A stretch of DNA of 64,000 nucleotides from Rhodopirellula sp. P2 (GTDB lineage: Bacteria; Planctomycetota; Planctomycetia; Pirellulales; Pirellulaceae), in contig NZ_CP118225.1 in NCBI RefSeq assembly GCF_028768465.1, forward strand, positions 1,054,001 to 1,118,000. Reading direction: 5' to 3'. Positions 1 to 8,635 of this stretch are shown here, piece after piece; the first letter of the stretch is position 1; the number at the start of each line of letters is the position of its first letter. The notes beneath the pieces were generated by a model. It searched no databases, was not told the DNA's origin, and was given only the letters and a program-made list of their open reading frames with translations. The position numbers were made by a program, and so were the translations under genes.

Positions 1-252
1 AATGTGGCTTGGGCCGCCAGACTGGAACAGGTAGATGACCCGTTTGGCTTTGGGGGCAAAGTGGGGCAAACCGGAGGTGAGATCGGTTTGAATCTGGCCG
101 CCGGAAGAAGCCGCATGAGGATTGGCTTCGGATGCCAACAGATTTCCGAGTGCCATTGCACCGAGGCCCGCCGCGGAGCCGCCGAACAGCGACCGGCGAG
201 TCATCATTTGCGATTGTCGCAATCCGAGTTCGTGAATCAAAGATTGGTTCAT
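1..252 (-). CDS. DUF1501 family protein, N-terminal part (cut by window edge)
   Basis: Only the first 84 codons are inside the window; the gene runs off the left edge. The start is the ATG at 252-250. Residues about 17-45 form a Tat-like leader ([20 protein letters not shown]), followed by a segment ending in [11 protein letters not shown], which is the characteristic beginning of the DUF1501 domain, a sulfatase-like fold exported by planctomycetes. It lies 66 nt downstream of the cytochrome c/PSD1 gene on the same strand, the standard pairing for these two families. The function of DUF1501 proteins is not firmly known; they are assumed to work outside the cytoplasm with their cytochrome partner. 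The family call rests on the N-terminus only. Confidence 0.8.
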   Translation of the reverse strand, partial: MNQSLIHELGLRQSQMMTRRSLFGGSAAGLGAMALGNLLASEANPHAASSGGQIQTDLTSGLPHFAPKAKRVIYLFQSGGPSHI

Positions 253-318
253 GGGAAGATGCGTTTCGAGGTGGTGTGCGTTGGATCGATGAATGGGTTG
301 GAGTCCTGAACGACTTGG

Positions 319-3300
319 TCAAAGTCGAGTCAGTGTTTCGCTTAGGTTCAGCAGCAACGTTGCGACTTGCATCCAGGCCGCGTGCTCGGCGGGTTCCAGT
401 GTTTCCGAGCCAGGTGATTCGCCTACCGAGACAGCCGCCAAAGCATCCTGGGGTGATTGAGCGAAGCGTTCCCGTTCGGTTTCCAACAGCGACAGCACGG
501 CTTCGCGTTCTTCCTCGGTGGGCGTTCGACCGACGACCATGGTGAAAGCCTGATCGATTCGTTCCGCGTCCGTGATCGAAGACCCACTCCGTCCCGGCTC
601 ATCCAGATCGGGCTCACTCAACCAACGTGCGGCCAACACTCGGGCGGCTTCGGCGAACTGGGGATCGTTCAATGTCACCAAGGCTTGGATGGGAGTGTTG
701 GTCACCCCGCGGTCCATCGTGCACAGTTCACGGCTGGGGGCATCGAAGGCGGCCATCGCAGGATGCGGGCTGGTTCGTTTGACAAACGTGTACAGGCTGC
801 GTCGATACAGCTTCTCACCGTGGTCTTGCACGAAGACTTGTTTGGTCGCGGGCGTGCTACCGAAGTGGCTGACTTCTTTCCAAAGGGCCGGTGGTTGGTA
901 CGGTTGCAAACTGGGGCCGCCAACACGCGGCACCAACAGATCGCTGACCGCGAGAGCTTGATCGCGAATGAATTCGGCTGGTAGACGGAACCGAGGCCCG
1001 CGTGCAAGCAAACGATTCTTGGGATCGAGTTCGATTTGTTCTGGTGTGGCCGAGGACTGTTGACGATAGGTCGCACTGCTCACCATTTTGCGGATCAGTT
1101 GTTGTTGATTCCAACCGCTTTCAATGAAATGCGTCGCCAGATAATCCAACAGTTCCGGATGGCTGGGGTATTCGCCTTGCGATCCAAAGTCGGCTGATGT
1201 TGCTACCAATCCCGTGCCGAAGAACAGCGACCAAATGCGATTGACCGCCACGCGTGATGTCAACGGATGCTGGGGATCAGTCAACCACCGGGCCAAGTCC
1301 AATCGGTTGGCCTTCTCCTGGGAGAGTTCTGAATCAGCAAGTTCTGGCAACACCTTGGGAGTGGTTGGGAAAACCCGATCGGTGGGCGAGTCATATTGGC
1401 CGCGGTCGAGCACAAATGTCTCGCGAGGTTTCGCGGCGGTGTTCATCACCATGGTTGAGAACGTGCCGGTCAACACCTCGCGACGTTCCTCCAGGTTGCT
1501 GATGCGAATTCGCAAAGGTTGGAGCTGATCGCTGGATTCGCGAAAAGTTTCCAGCACACGTTGCCGGGTTGGCTCGTCCCATTCGCTCGGCGAGGTTTGA
1601 ATCATTTGGGCGAGCGAAACATCCCAGCGGCTGTCGGTGTCATTGCCAGTGAAGGGTTGGATTTGCCACTTGTACGGCGTCGAGTTGCGTTGCCCAAACA
1701 CCACCAACACGCTGACAAAAGGAGTCACCTTGGGATCAATGGGTTGATCGAATGTCAGGGTCAGATGTTGTTCGGAGTGACCTTCGGCGGGTTGCCACCA
1801 TCGTTCGTTGCTTTCTTCGCGAATCGATCCCGCCGCATGCCCTTCCGCTTGACTGCTGGCAGTGATTTTTTGAAACGCCAATTGCCGGTGGTAATCGACT
1901 TGGTCAGCAGGTTGTTCGGTGGCGGAGACCAGAATCGTCGCGACTTTGGGAACCGCATCCGGGAAGGGTGTCAGCACCAGCGGCGGATCGCTTTTCGTTT
2001 GGTCGTCATCGTTTGGTTCTTGCTCGGAGGCTGGCTTCGCCGGGCCGGGCTGTGGAAGGAACGAAATGCGAACTCCTGTGATCGGCGATCCCTCCGCGAT
2101 TTGGCTGGTCGACAAACGCAACGAATGGCTCATCCCATTCAGGCCACCACTGGGTTGCCCGAGTTTGACGGTGCCATCGAGCTCAAACTCAATGGCACCG
2201 CGATGATTGGGAGAGGACACATCGAGCAGTTCAATGGGCACCAACGCAAACTGGTCACCTCGCGATGTTTCTTCCTGACGTTGCGATACCAACCACGATT
2301 CCAAGCCTTCGGTGGACTGGTTGAGTTGCTCGCGAAGTTGTTTCAATTCCGCTTCCAGTTGTGGAAGTTCATCGGTCCGCAGCACCGTTTTCGCGGTGAT
2401 GTTGGGAGCGGCGTTGCGGCCTCCGTCACCGTCCAGCCCGCGGTCTTGCAGTTCGTTGAAGAACGCAAAGAACTGATAGTATTCGTGCTGCGAGATCGGG
2501 TCGTATTTGTGGTCATGGCACTGGGCGCATCCCATCGTCAAACCGAGGAACACTTCACTGGTTGTTTTCACTCGATCGGCGACATAGTTCGTGAGGTTTT
2601 CCTCCGGGATCGTGCCACCCTCGTGAGTGATCATGTGGTTGCGATTGAAGCCCGTTGCGATCCGTTGCGACTCGGTCGGATTGGGCAGCAAATCACCTGC
2701 GAGTTGTTCAGTCAAAAACTGATCAAAAGGCAGGTTGTCGTTGTAGGCCTGAATCACCCAGTCACGCCACAGCCACATGTGACGACCACCATCGATCGAA
2801 TAGCCATTGGTGTCGGCGTAGCGAGCTTGGTCGAGCCAGGGGAGTGCCATCCGCTCGCCATGATGCGGCGAACTCAACAACCGCGTGATCATTTCTTGGT
2901 AGGCGGTTTCACCGTGCAGTTGATAGTCGCGGACGAATGCCTGGACCTCTTCGGGGGTTGGTGGCAAACCGGTCAAGTCAAAGCTCAGTCGACGGATCAA
3001 CGCTCTCGCTTCGGCTTCCGGTGAGGGTGCCAAACCGGCTTCGGCCAAACGTGCAGCCACAAAGAAATCGATTTCATTGCGAGCCCAGCTTTTGGTGGAT
3101 TCTTCCTCGGTGAAATCAACCGTTGGAATCTCCGGCACGCTGGGTGGAAGGAACGCCCAGTGGCCCTCGTAGGCGGCGCCTTCTTCGATCCAACGCTTTA
3201 GCAATGTCGTTTGCTCCTGCGTCAAAGCCAAGTGGGACTCGGGTGGCGGCATCCGCATGTCGGGATCGTCACTGAGGATGCGTTTCCAGGCCTCGCTGTC

Positions 3301-3993
3301 TTCCAGGTTGCCGGGCACGATCGGTTGGTAGCCGCCCAGATCGGTCGTGGCACCTTCCAACGTGTCGAGTCGCAGGTCAGCTCGACGCCCCTGTTCGTCT
3401 GGGCCGTGGCAGTGAAAGCAGGTTTCCGAGAGGATCGGACGGATGTCACGATTGAACTGCAGCTTGCGATCGGCCGCGGATTCCAATTCGGGAATCGACA
3501 CGGCGGTCAGCGCGGGGTGGTTCATCGAACCAGAGGAGTTGATCACCTTCCAAGGATTGGGGGGACGCCGATTGGAGGCGTTTTTTGCGTCGATGTGATT
3601 GGTGGCCTGTGTCGTTCTGCGATCCACCTCAGGGGCTGAGGTCACGGTTTCGTTGACCATCGCCAAGGCGGAATGATTCGATGCAGGCCATGTTTGCAAC
3701 CAAATCATGTTGCCAACGACCAACGCGCACGCAGCGGCGCACCACACGAGAAATGGACGCATGCTCGAGTGTTGGGATGTGATCGGCGAAGCCGCGAATG
3801 AGCTGTTCAATGCTGGCATGTTGACCCCTGTCTGCGAAATCAATGCCTCGTCCAGTTCACACAGATCGAGGTAGTGATCCAGGGCTTCGTTGTCGGACAT
3901 CAAGGTCTCGCGCAGTTCGCTGGCTTCCTCGGCCGTCAGTTCATTCGCTGAGTGAGCGGTCAGCAGTTGATCGATTCGTTCCCGGGAACTCAT
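319..3993 (-). CDS. Membrane-anchored planctomycete cytochrome c / DUF1549 / DUF1553 protein with anti-sigma-like N-terminus
   Basis: The protein has 1224 residues. Residues 1-75 are a charged helical segment (SSRERIDQLL, ELTAEEASELRE, YLDLCELDEALI) resembling the cytoplasmic part of planctomycete anti-sigma/FecR-like proteins. A single membrane helix follows at about 81-99. The exported part carries a PSCyt1 haem site, C192-F-H-C195-H196, with a possible axial Met in DMRMPP near 247. A DUF1549 domain follows (about 300-510, with a second CxxCH in CAQCHDHKYDP), and a C-terminal DUF1553 domain (about 930-1190). The ATG overlaps the stop of the ECF sigma gene by 4 nt, so the two are probably translationally coupled, and a DUF1501 gene follows. 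The domain calls are from family knowledge; an anti-sigma role is inferred from position and topology. Confidence 0.88.
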   Translation of the reverse strand: MSSRERIDQLLTAHSANELTAEEASELRETLMSDNEALDHYLDLCELDEALISQTGVNMPALNSSFAASPITSQHSSMRPFLVWCAAACALVVGNMIWLQTWPASNHSALAMVNETVTSAPEVDRRTTQATNHIDAKNASNRRPPNPWKVINSSGSMNHPALTAVSIPELESAADRKLQFNRDIRPILSETCFHCHGPDEQGRRADLRLDTLEGATTDLGGYQPIVPGNLEDSEAWKRILSDDPDMRMPPPESHLALTQEQTTLLKRWIEEGAAYEGHWAFLPPSVPEIPTVDFTEEESTKSWARNEIDFFVAARLAEAGLAPSPEAEARALIRRLSFDLTGLPPTPEEVQAFVRDYQLHGETAYQEMITRLLSSPHHGERMALPWLDQARYADTNGYSIDGGRHMWLWRDWVIQAYNDNLPFDQFLTEQLAGDLLPNPTESQRIATGFNRNHMITHEGGTIPEENLTNYVADRVKTTSEVFLGLTMGCAQCHDHKYDPISQHEYYQFFAFFNELQDRGLDGDGGRNAAPNITAKTVLRTDELPQLEAELKQLREQLNQSTEGLESWLVSQRQEETSRGDQFALVPIELLDVSSPNHRGAIEFELDGTVKLGQPSGGLNGMSHSLRLSTSQIAEGSPITGVRISFLPQPGPAKPASEQEPNDDDQTKSDPPLVLTPFPDAVPKVATILVSATEQPADQVDYHRQLAFQKITASSQAEGHAAGSIREESNERWWQPAEGHSEQHLTLTFDQPIDPKVTPFVSVLVVFGQRNSTPYKWQIQPFTGNDTDSRWDVSLAQMIQTSPSEWDEPTRQRVLETFRESSDQLQPLRIRISNLEERREVLTGTFSTMVMNTAAKPRETFVLDRGQYDSPTDRVFPTTPKVLPELADSELSQEKANRLDLARWLTDPQHPLTSRVAVNRIWSLFFGTGLVATSADFGSQGEYPSHPELLDYLATHFIESGWNQQQLIRKMVSSATYRQQSSATPEQIELDPKNRLLARGPRFRLPAEFIRDQALAVSDLLVPRVGGPSLQPYQPPALWKEVSHFGSTPATKQVFVQDHGEKLYRRSLYTFVKRTSPHPAMAAFDAPSRELCTMDRGVTNTPIQALVTLNDPQFAEAARVLAARWLSEPDLDEPGRSGSSITDAERIDQAFTMVVGRTPTEEEREAVLSLLETERERFAQSPQDALAAVSVGESPGSETLEPAEHAAWMQVATLLLNLSETLTRL

Positions 3994-4568
3994 TGGGTTT
4001 CCGCCGTTTGTTGAGAAAGGGGATGATCGGAGAGAAGCTCGGCGTCCGTGGAATCGCCTCTTTGTTGGACGCAGCGAACCAAGCGTTGGCGAGCTCGATG
4101 AAGGGCTTGGCCGATCGCATTGGCGTTGCGACCCGTCGTTTCAGCCAATTCATTCAATGTCTGGCCGTCCAAGTAAAAACGCTGGATCAGTTCTCGTTGG
4201 TGATCAGGGAGTTGATCCAAGCAGTGGCGCAGTCGTTGCCAATTGTTGTGTTGGCGATTTTGTTCGACTCGTTCGCGATGACGTCGTTCAATGACTTCGT
4301 GCAATTGATCGTCGACGAGTATCACGGAAGTGGAAGTGGCAAGTTTGCGGGCCTGATTGCGATGATGGTTGCAGGCGATCTGACTCAGCCAGGCGACGAA
4401 GTTCGTTCCTTCTTCAAACGCAGTTCGTTTTTCCATCGCGGTGACATTCGCTGATTGCAGCAAGTCCTGCGCAGCGTGGACCGATCCCGTGAGCCTGATC
4501 AAATGACCAAGCACGGGACGTTGGGCCTGCTGAAGCAGGTCTTCAAATGCCTTGCACGAACGAGTCAA
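3990..4568 (-). CDS. ECF-type RNA polymerase sigma factor
   Basis: The 192-residue protein has sigma region 2 at about 8-90 (LIRLTGSVHAAQDLLQSANV, then FVAWLSQIACNHHRNQARK) and region 4 at about 120-175 (LPDHQRELIQRFYLDGQTLN, then ANAIGQALHRARQRLVRCV). This is the two-domain layout of extracytoplasmic-function sigma factors, and the wording LxxSVHAAQDLLQ is typical of the planctomycete groups. It is the first gene of a minus-strand unit; its stop overlaps the start of the cytochrome/PSD1 gene (ATGA at 3990-3993), whose membrane-anchored N-terminus is the obvious candidate regulator. It should direct core polymerase to a small regulon, possibly its own operon; no target promoter could be identified. 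Confidence 0.92.
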   Translation of the reverse strand: MTRSCKAFEDLLQQAQRPVLGHLIRLTGSVHAAQDLLQSANVTAMEKRTAFEEGTNFVAWLSQIACNHHRNQARKLATSTSVILVDDQLHEVIERRHRERVEQNRQHNNWQRLRHCLDQLPDHQRELIQRFYLDGQTLNELAETTGRNANAIGQALHRARQRLVRCVQQRGDSTDAELLSDHPLSQQTAETQ

Positions 4569-4728
4569 ACCATTGGGTCTCCACTAAGTAATGTTGAGAG
4601 CACGCTTCGTTTTACTCGGAATGTTGGGAGATTTGTGAAAATCGTCACGATCCCAACCGGGGCGGTCCAGCGATTATGCTGCTGCTGACAATCCCACCTC
4701 CCATCCCTCCCATGGAGAAATTCCCACC

Positions 4729-6285
4729 ATGAAAACACCCCTCCCCACCCGGTTTTTACTAGCCGGAATCGCGATCGCGAGTTGTCTGATGAGCCTGCCA
4801 GGCTCGACCGCACAGGCGGAATTGATGATGCCAGCGATTTTCGGCGACTCGATGGTCGTGCAGCGAAACGAGCCCGTTCATATCTGGGGTTGGACCAAAC
4901 CCGGCCAAGAAGTCAGCGTTCAACTGGGCGATCGCGCCGCCAAAGGCAAAGCCAACGACGAAGGACGATTTGATGTCTCGGTCCCAGCCCTTCCCGCTGG
5001 TGGACCCTACGATTTGACGGTCAAGGCGGACGAAACCAAGACCTTCACCGATGTTCTGGTTGGCGAAGTCTGGATCTGCTCGGGGCAATCCAACATGGCT
5101 TGGGCAGTGCAAAGTGCCAACGATGGCGATCTGGAATCCCTGACGGCCAACTACCCGCAAATTCGTTTGATCTCCGTGCCAACTGTGGGCACGCAAGAAC
5201 CTCAGCGAGATTTCAAAGGCAGCTGGACCGCTGCGACACCAGACACCGTCAAAGGCTTTTCCGCGGTCGGTTACTTCTTTGGCCGCCAACTGCACCAAAC
5301 CTTGGACGTGCCAGTCGGATTGATCGACAACGCCTGGGGTGGATCCGCCGCAGAAGCTTGGATTCCTCGCGATGTGCTGGAAGCCGACGACAAGTACGAA
5401 TCCTTGCTCGCCGGCTGGGACAAGCGAATGGAAAACTACGACTACGACGCGCTGTTAAAATCGTGGGAAGAGAAGCATCGAAAATGGGTTGCCGACGGCC
5501 GCAAAGGCAACGCGCCTCGACGACCACGTGATGACTCCGCCGGAAATCATCGTCCTGCCAACATCTACAACGGTGTCTTGTTGCCAACGATCGGCTACAC
5601 GATTCGAGGTGCCATCTGGTACCAAGGCGAATCCAATGCCGGACGAGCCTACGAGTACCGCGACTTGTTCCCGCTGATGATTCAAACGTGGCGTGATAAA
5701 TGGGGCCAAGGTGACTTCCCGTTCTACTGGGTGCAACTGGCTGACTTCCGCTCGGAAGTCAAAGAGCCGACCGACAGCAGTTGGGCTGAACTTCGCGAAG
5801 CTCAAACGATGACGATGTCGCGATTGCCAAACTCTGGCGAAGCTGTGATTTTGAACTTGGGCGAATCGGCTGACATTCACCCAAAGAACAAACAGGACGT
5901 GGCCAAGCGACTGGCTCGATGGGCACTGGTCAAAGACTACGGCTACGACCTTCCTTACCGCAGCCCGACTTATCGCGAAGCGAAGTTCGAGGGCAACAAA
6001 GCGATCATCAAGTTCGATCACGTCGGTGGTGGCTTGGACACGTTTGATGTTCCCGAGCTGATTGGATTCACGATCGCTGGAGAAGATCAGAAGTTTGTTC
6101 ACGCCAAGGCCAAGATCGTTGGCAAGGACACGATTGAAGTGTCAGCGGATGCGGTCACAAATCCGGCTGCTGTCCGCTATGCGTGGGCCGACAACCCGGT
6201 CTGCAATGTGCAAAGCAAAGAAGGCCTGCCGATGACCCCTTTCCGAACCGATGACTGGCCAGGCATCACGCAGCCAAAGGAATGA
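4729..6285 (+). CDS. Secreted sialate O-acetylesterase family protein
   Basis: The 518-residue protein starts with a signal peptide (about 1-30, ending STAQA). An N-terminal beta domain follows (MMPAIFGDSMVVQR, HIWGW). The SASA/DUF303 hydrolase domain has the nucleophile motif CSGQSNM with Ser121, the conserved NNAWGGSAAEAW-like block near 197-210, IRGAIWYQGESNAG, and the catalytic pair Asp382/His384 in ADIHPKNK. The enzyme probably removes O-acetyl groups from sialic acids or other acetylated sugars or xylan outside the cytoplasm, fitting a polysaccharide degrader. It is a single-gene unit, followed by a strong terminator at 6321-6353. The natural substrate cannot be told from sequence. Confidence 0.92.
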   Translation: MKTPLPTRFLLAGIAIASCLMSLPGSTAQAELMMPAIFGDSMVVQRNEPVHIWGWTKPGQEVSVQLGDRAAKGKANDEGRFDVSVPALPAGGPYDLTVKADETKTFTDVLVGEVWICSGQSNMAWAVQSANDGDLESLTANYPQIRLISVPTVGTQEPQRDFKGSWTAATPDTVKGFSAVGYFFGRQLHQTLDVPVGLIDNAWGGSAAEAWIPRDVLEADDKYESLLAGWDKRMENYDYDALLKSWEEKHRKWVADGRKGNAPRRPRDDSAGNHRPANIYNGVLLPTIGYTIRGAIWYQGESNAGRAYEYRDLFPLMIQTWRDKWGQGDFPFYWVQLADFRSEVKEPTDSSWAELREAQTMTMSRLPNSGEAVILNLGESADIHPKNKQDVAKRLARWALVKDYGYDLPYRSPTYREAKFEGNKAIIKFDHVGGGLDTFDVPELIGFTIAGEDQKFVHAKAKIVGKDTIEVSADAVTNPAAVRYAWADNPVCNVQSKEGLPMTPFRTDDWPGITQPKE

Positions 6286-6320
6286 TCCAATCAGAAAACC
6301 CTGGACACTGATTCACGTCA

Positions 6321-6353
6321 CCCGTCCGAGCAGCTCGCTCGGGCGGGTTTTTT
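6321..6353 (+). terminator. Intrinsic terminator after the sialate O-acetylesterase gene
   Basis: An 11-bp GC-rich stem (CCCGTCCGAGC at 6321-6331 pairing with GCTCGGGCGGG at 6337-6347, one G-U pair) has a 5-nt loop and is followed directly by six T residues at 6348-6353. It lies 36 nt after the stop of the upstream gene, between two convergent genes, and works for the plus strand only. Confidence 0.9.
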
Positions 6354-6366
6354 CGTGCAAAGAACT

Positions 6367-7782
6367 TCAAACGCCTTCTCGCCGTTGCAGCCAATGACGC
6401 CAGTTGTTCGTGTACGCCTCAAGGAATTGATCGGTGGTGGCTGCGTCCCAGGCTTCACGATTCCAGGAGGCGGAGACGCAGATTTGACCCCAGTTGATAC
6501 AAATCCCCAATGAGACATTCGTCCCCTCGCGGGCTGGGGGCGATCCGAGCGCGTTGCGAAGAGTCGCGTCGCCGATCTGGAGCTGCCCATCGACCTCTGG
6601 AAAGAATTTTCTCATCCCTCGCGAAAGATCGCCGGTGTAGGTGAGGACGCTGGTCGTCATCTGCCGGCTGTGACCAATGACCCAGCGCATCAACCGGGGA
6701 TGCTGAACGGCAGCACTCAAGCCATCCAGGAAATCCATGTGCACGCGGGAATCTTTGATCGCCAGGACTTCCTCGGCGACCTCTTGAACCAACGCATCGA
6801 CATCACCGCATTGGTCCTTGCGGCGACCCAGGAAAGCAAAACTGAGCCGATTGGAGGCGGGCAAATCCAGGTCTTTTCGTGATCGCAAATCGACTGGCAT
6901 CATCACTCGGTAGCGGATCGCTTTTCCATCGCCATGCGTCTGTTCCCATTGCTCAAATGTTTGGAACAGCATCGCGATGGCGAGATCATTGACTCGGATC
7001 GAAGCGTCGCTGCAAGCTTTTTCAATGGTCGCAGATTCTTCCCTGCTGAACAGAATGTGCCGCAGAGGTTCGCCCAAAGAAGCCTCGTTCGAGACACCGC
7101 CTTGTTCCTTGACGGCGGTTGGGGGCTTGGAGAGAACGGCCGGGCGTTGGAAGTGGAAGTAATAGGCATTCCGAATTCGATCCCAGGTGGTCAATTGACG
7201 TTTGGGCGGCTTAGAAAGCAGTTCGGTAAAATCATACCTGTCACGAAGACGCTCCGGATTGGGTGCGGATCGCGATGATTTCCGAGACGTTTTTCCGCAG
7301 TCAGGATCACCCGTTGCACGCGCATAGCGAGTGAACGTGCCCAAGATCACCTGTCGAATTCCGACGCCGTCACTGCATGCATGATGCACCTGAACATACA
7401 AACGGCTGCCTGCTCCTTCGGGCACATACCAGAATCGACAACCTGATTCTTGAAACAGATCGAAGGGTTGTGGCTTGGGATTGCCAGCCGGTCCGGTGGT
7501 CAATGGCAGGTCGTCGTTGGTCAGCACTCGCGGTGTGAGATCAGGATCGAAGTGCCAGAACAACCGCTCGCCTTCGCGCACCAATTTGCAGGACAGCAGT
7601 GGGTGATCCAGGGCGGTTTCTTTCAGTGCGGTCTGAAGGATTGGCAGTTGCAAAGGCGTTGAAAACTGCAACTCGATGAAATTGACGATGGGACACGATT
7701 GCTGTTCGTCCAAGACGAAGAACGTTTCCAGTGGCGTCAGCGGCAATGGAAACAGCGGCTTGGCGGTGTCCTGGGAGGGCAT
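6367..7782 (-). CDS. Condensation-domain-like acyltransferase (HHxxxDG)
   Basis: The 471-residue protein begins with the PLTPLETFFVLDE segment typical of stand-alone condensation-fold proteins (alcohol acyltransferase, PapA-like, WS/DGAT-like). It carries the active-site motif HHACSDG with His133, His134, Asp138 and Gly139. A second conserved region includes MMPVDLRSRKDLDLPASNRL (about 294-313), equivalent to the DFG-side bridge region of the superfamily. No carrier-protein or adenylation domain is present, so this is a free-standing enzyme that should transfer an acyl group to an alcohol or amine. It lies 97 nt downstream of the BshB1-like deacetylase gene on the same strand and may share its transcript. 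Substrates are unknown. Confidence 0.8.
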   Translation of the reverse strand: MPSQDTAKPLFPLPLTPLETFFVLDEQQSCPIVNFIELQFSTPLQLPILQTALKETALDHPLLSCKLVREGERLFWHFDPDLTPRVLTNDDLPLTTGPAGNPKPQPFDLFQESGCRFWYVPEGAGSRLYVQVHHACSDGVGIRQVILGTFTRYARATGDPDCGKTSRKSSRSAPNPERLRDRYDFTELLSKPPKRQLTTWDRIRNAYYFHFQRPAVLSKPPTAVKEQGGVSNEASLGEPLRHILFSREESATIEKACSDASIRVNDLAIAMLFQTFEQWEQTHGDGKAIRYRVMMPVDLRSRKDLDLPASNRLSFAFLGRRKDQCGDVDALVQEVAEEVLAIKDSRVHMDFLDGLSAAVQHPRLMRWVIGHSRQMTTSVLTYTGDLSRGMRKFFPEVDGQLQIGDATLRNALGSPPAREGTNVSLGICINWGQICVSASWNREAWDAATTDQFLEAYTNNWRHWLQRREGV

Positions 7783-7879
7783 GTCGAAAACCGATGCGTC
7801 GAAGAAAAGGGAGCAAATCGCTCAGCAAAACAGGCTACTTCGGTCCCCACCAAATGCAATTTGCGAGTTGGGTTTCTGC

Positions 7880-8635
7880 TCAGAGCAAATCTCGCAAACT
7901 GGTCATTGCAAGCGGTTCCTTCGTTGCAAACGGTTCTCCATATTGTCGATCGATCAGGCGACCCCAGTGAGCGGCATCGTCCCGGAATCGGTCTGTCAGG
8001 CTGGGCGGTCCCGGGTCTCGAGCAATGATGAATTGGCTCTCGTAGGCACGGATGGATTCCAGTTTGCGGTCCCATTGTTCCGAAATGTCCACGATCCAGC
8101 TGGGTTGCACCGCCAACCGAAGGTGAATGCAGAAGTAGTAGTAGAGGCGTTCAGGATGGTGCCGCGGGCCGGGCATCGGCGTTTTGCTCAGCTTGGCATG
8201 AAAGCGAGCCGCTTCGACCAACTGAGTCGCAGCGACGTGGTCCGGGTGTGCGTCATGGAAGTAGGGGGCAAACAACCATCGCGGTCGCAGGCATCGAATG
8301 AAGGAGGCGATGTGCTCGCGAGCGGGCAGGGTGGCTTCGACCGCGCGGTTGGTTAACCCCGCGTTGCCCCGCCAAGTCAGCTTCATGATTTCCGATGCGC
8401 GAGCGGTTTCGCGGTGGCGAATTTCGAGACTGCCGTGCGGGGTGGGTTCGCCGCTGGTCAGGTCCAACACGCCGACACGCATGCCTTCATCGATCATTCG
8501 CATGATCGTTCCGCCCATCCCCAGTTCCGCATCATCGGGGTGAGGAGCAACCACGAGAAAATCCAATGGTTTGATCGTCTCGGGATCGGGGTAGGGATCC
8601 GAATTCACGAACTCAGATGAGGTCAGAGATGTCAT
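7880..8635 (-). CDS. bshB1: PIG-L family deacetylase, BshB1-like
   Basis: The 251-residue protein has the PIG-L/LmbE zinc motif PHPDDAELGMGG at 31-42 (His32, Asp34, Asp35) and the second metal motif FHDAHPDHVAA with His130 and His133. The wording HPDDAELGMGGTI and RPRWLFAPYFHDAHPDH matches BshB1, the deacetylase that converts GlcNAc-malate to GlcN-malate in bacillithiol synthesis. Its start overlaps the stop of the upstream PQQ-propeller gene by 4 nt (8632-8635). No bshA or bshC is in this window, so bacillithiol synthesis cannot be confirmed here; the enzyme could act on another N-acetylglucosamine conjugate. Naming follows family resemblance. Confidence 0.82.
   Translation of the reverse strand: MTSLTSSEFVNSDPYPDPETIKPLDFLVVAPHPDDAELGMGGTIMRMIDEGMRVGVLDLTSGEPTPHGSLEIRHRETARASEIMKLTWRGNAGLTNRAVEATLPAREHIASFIRCLRPRWLFAPYFHDAHPDHVAATQLVEAARFHAKLSKTPMPGPRHHPERLYYYFCIHLRLAVQPSWIVDISEQWDRKLESIRAYESQFIIARDPGPPSLTDRFRDDAAHWGRLIDRQYGEPFATKEPLAMTSLRDLL

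Noticed and set aside
1519-3024. Long plus-strand frame opposite the cytochrome/PSD1 gene
   Set aside because: It is an antisense shadow of a gene with clear domains on the minus strand.
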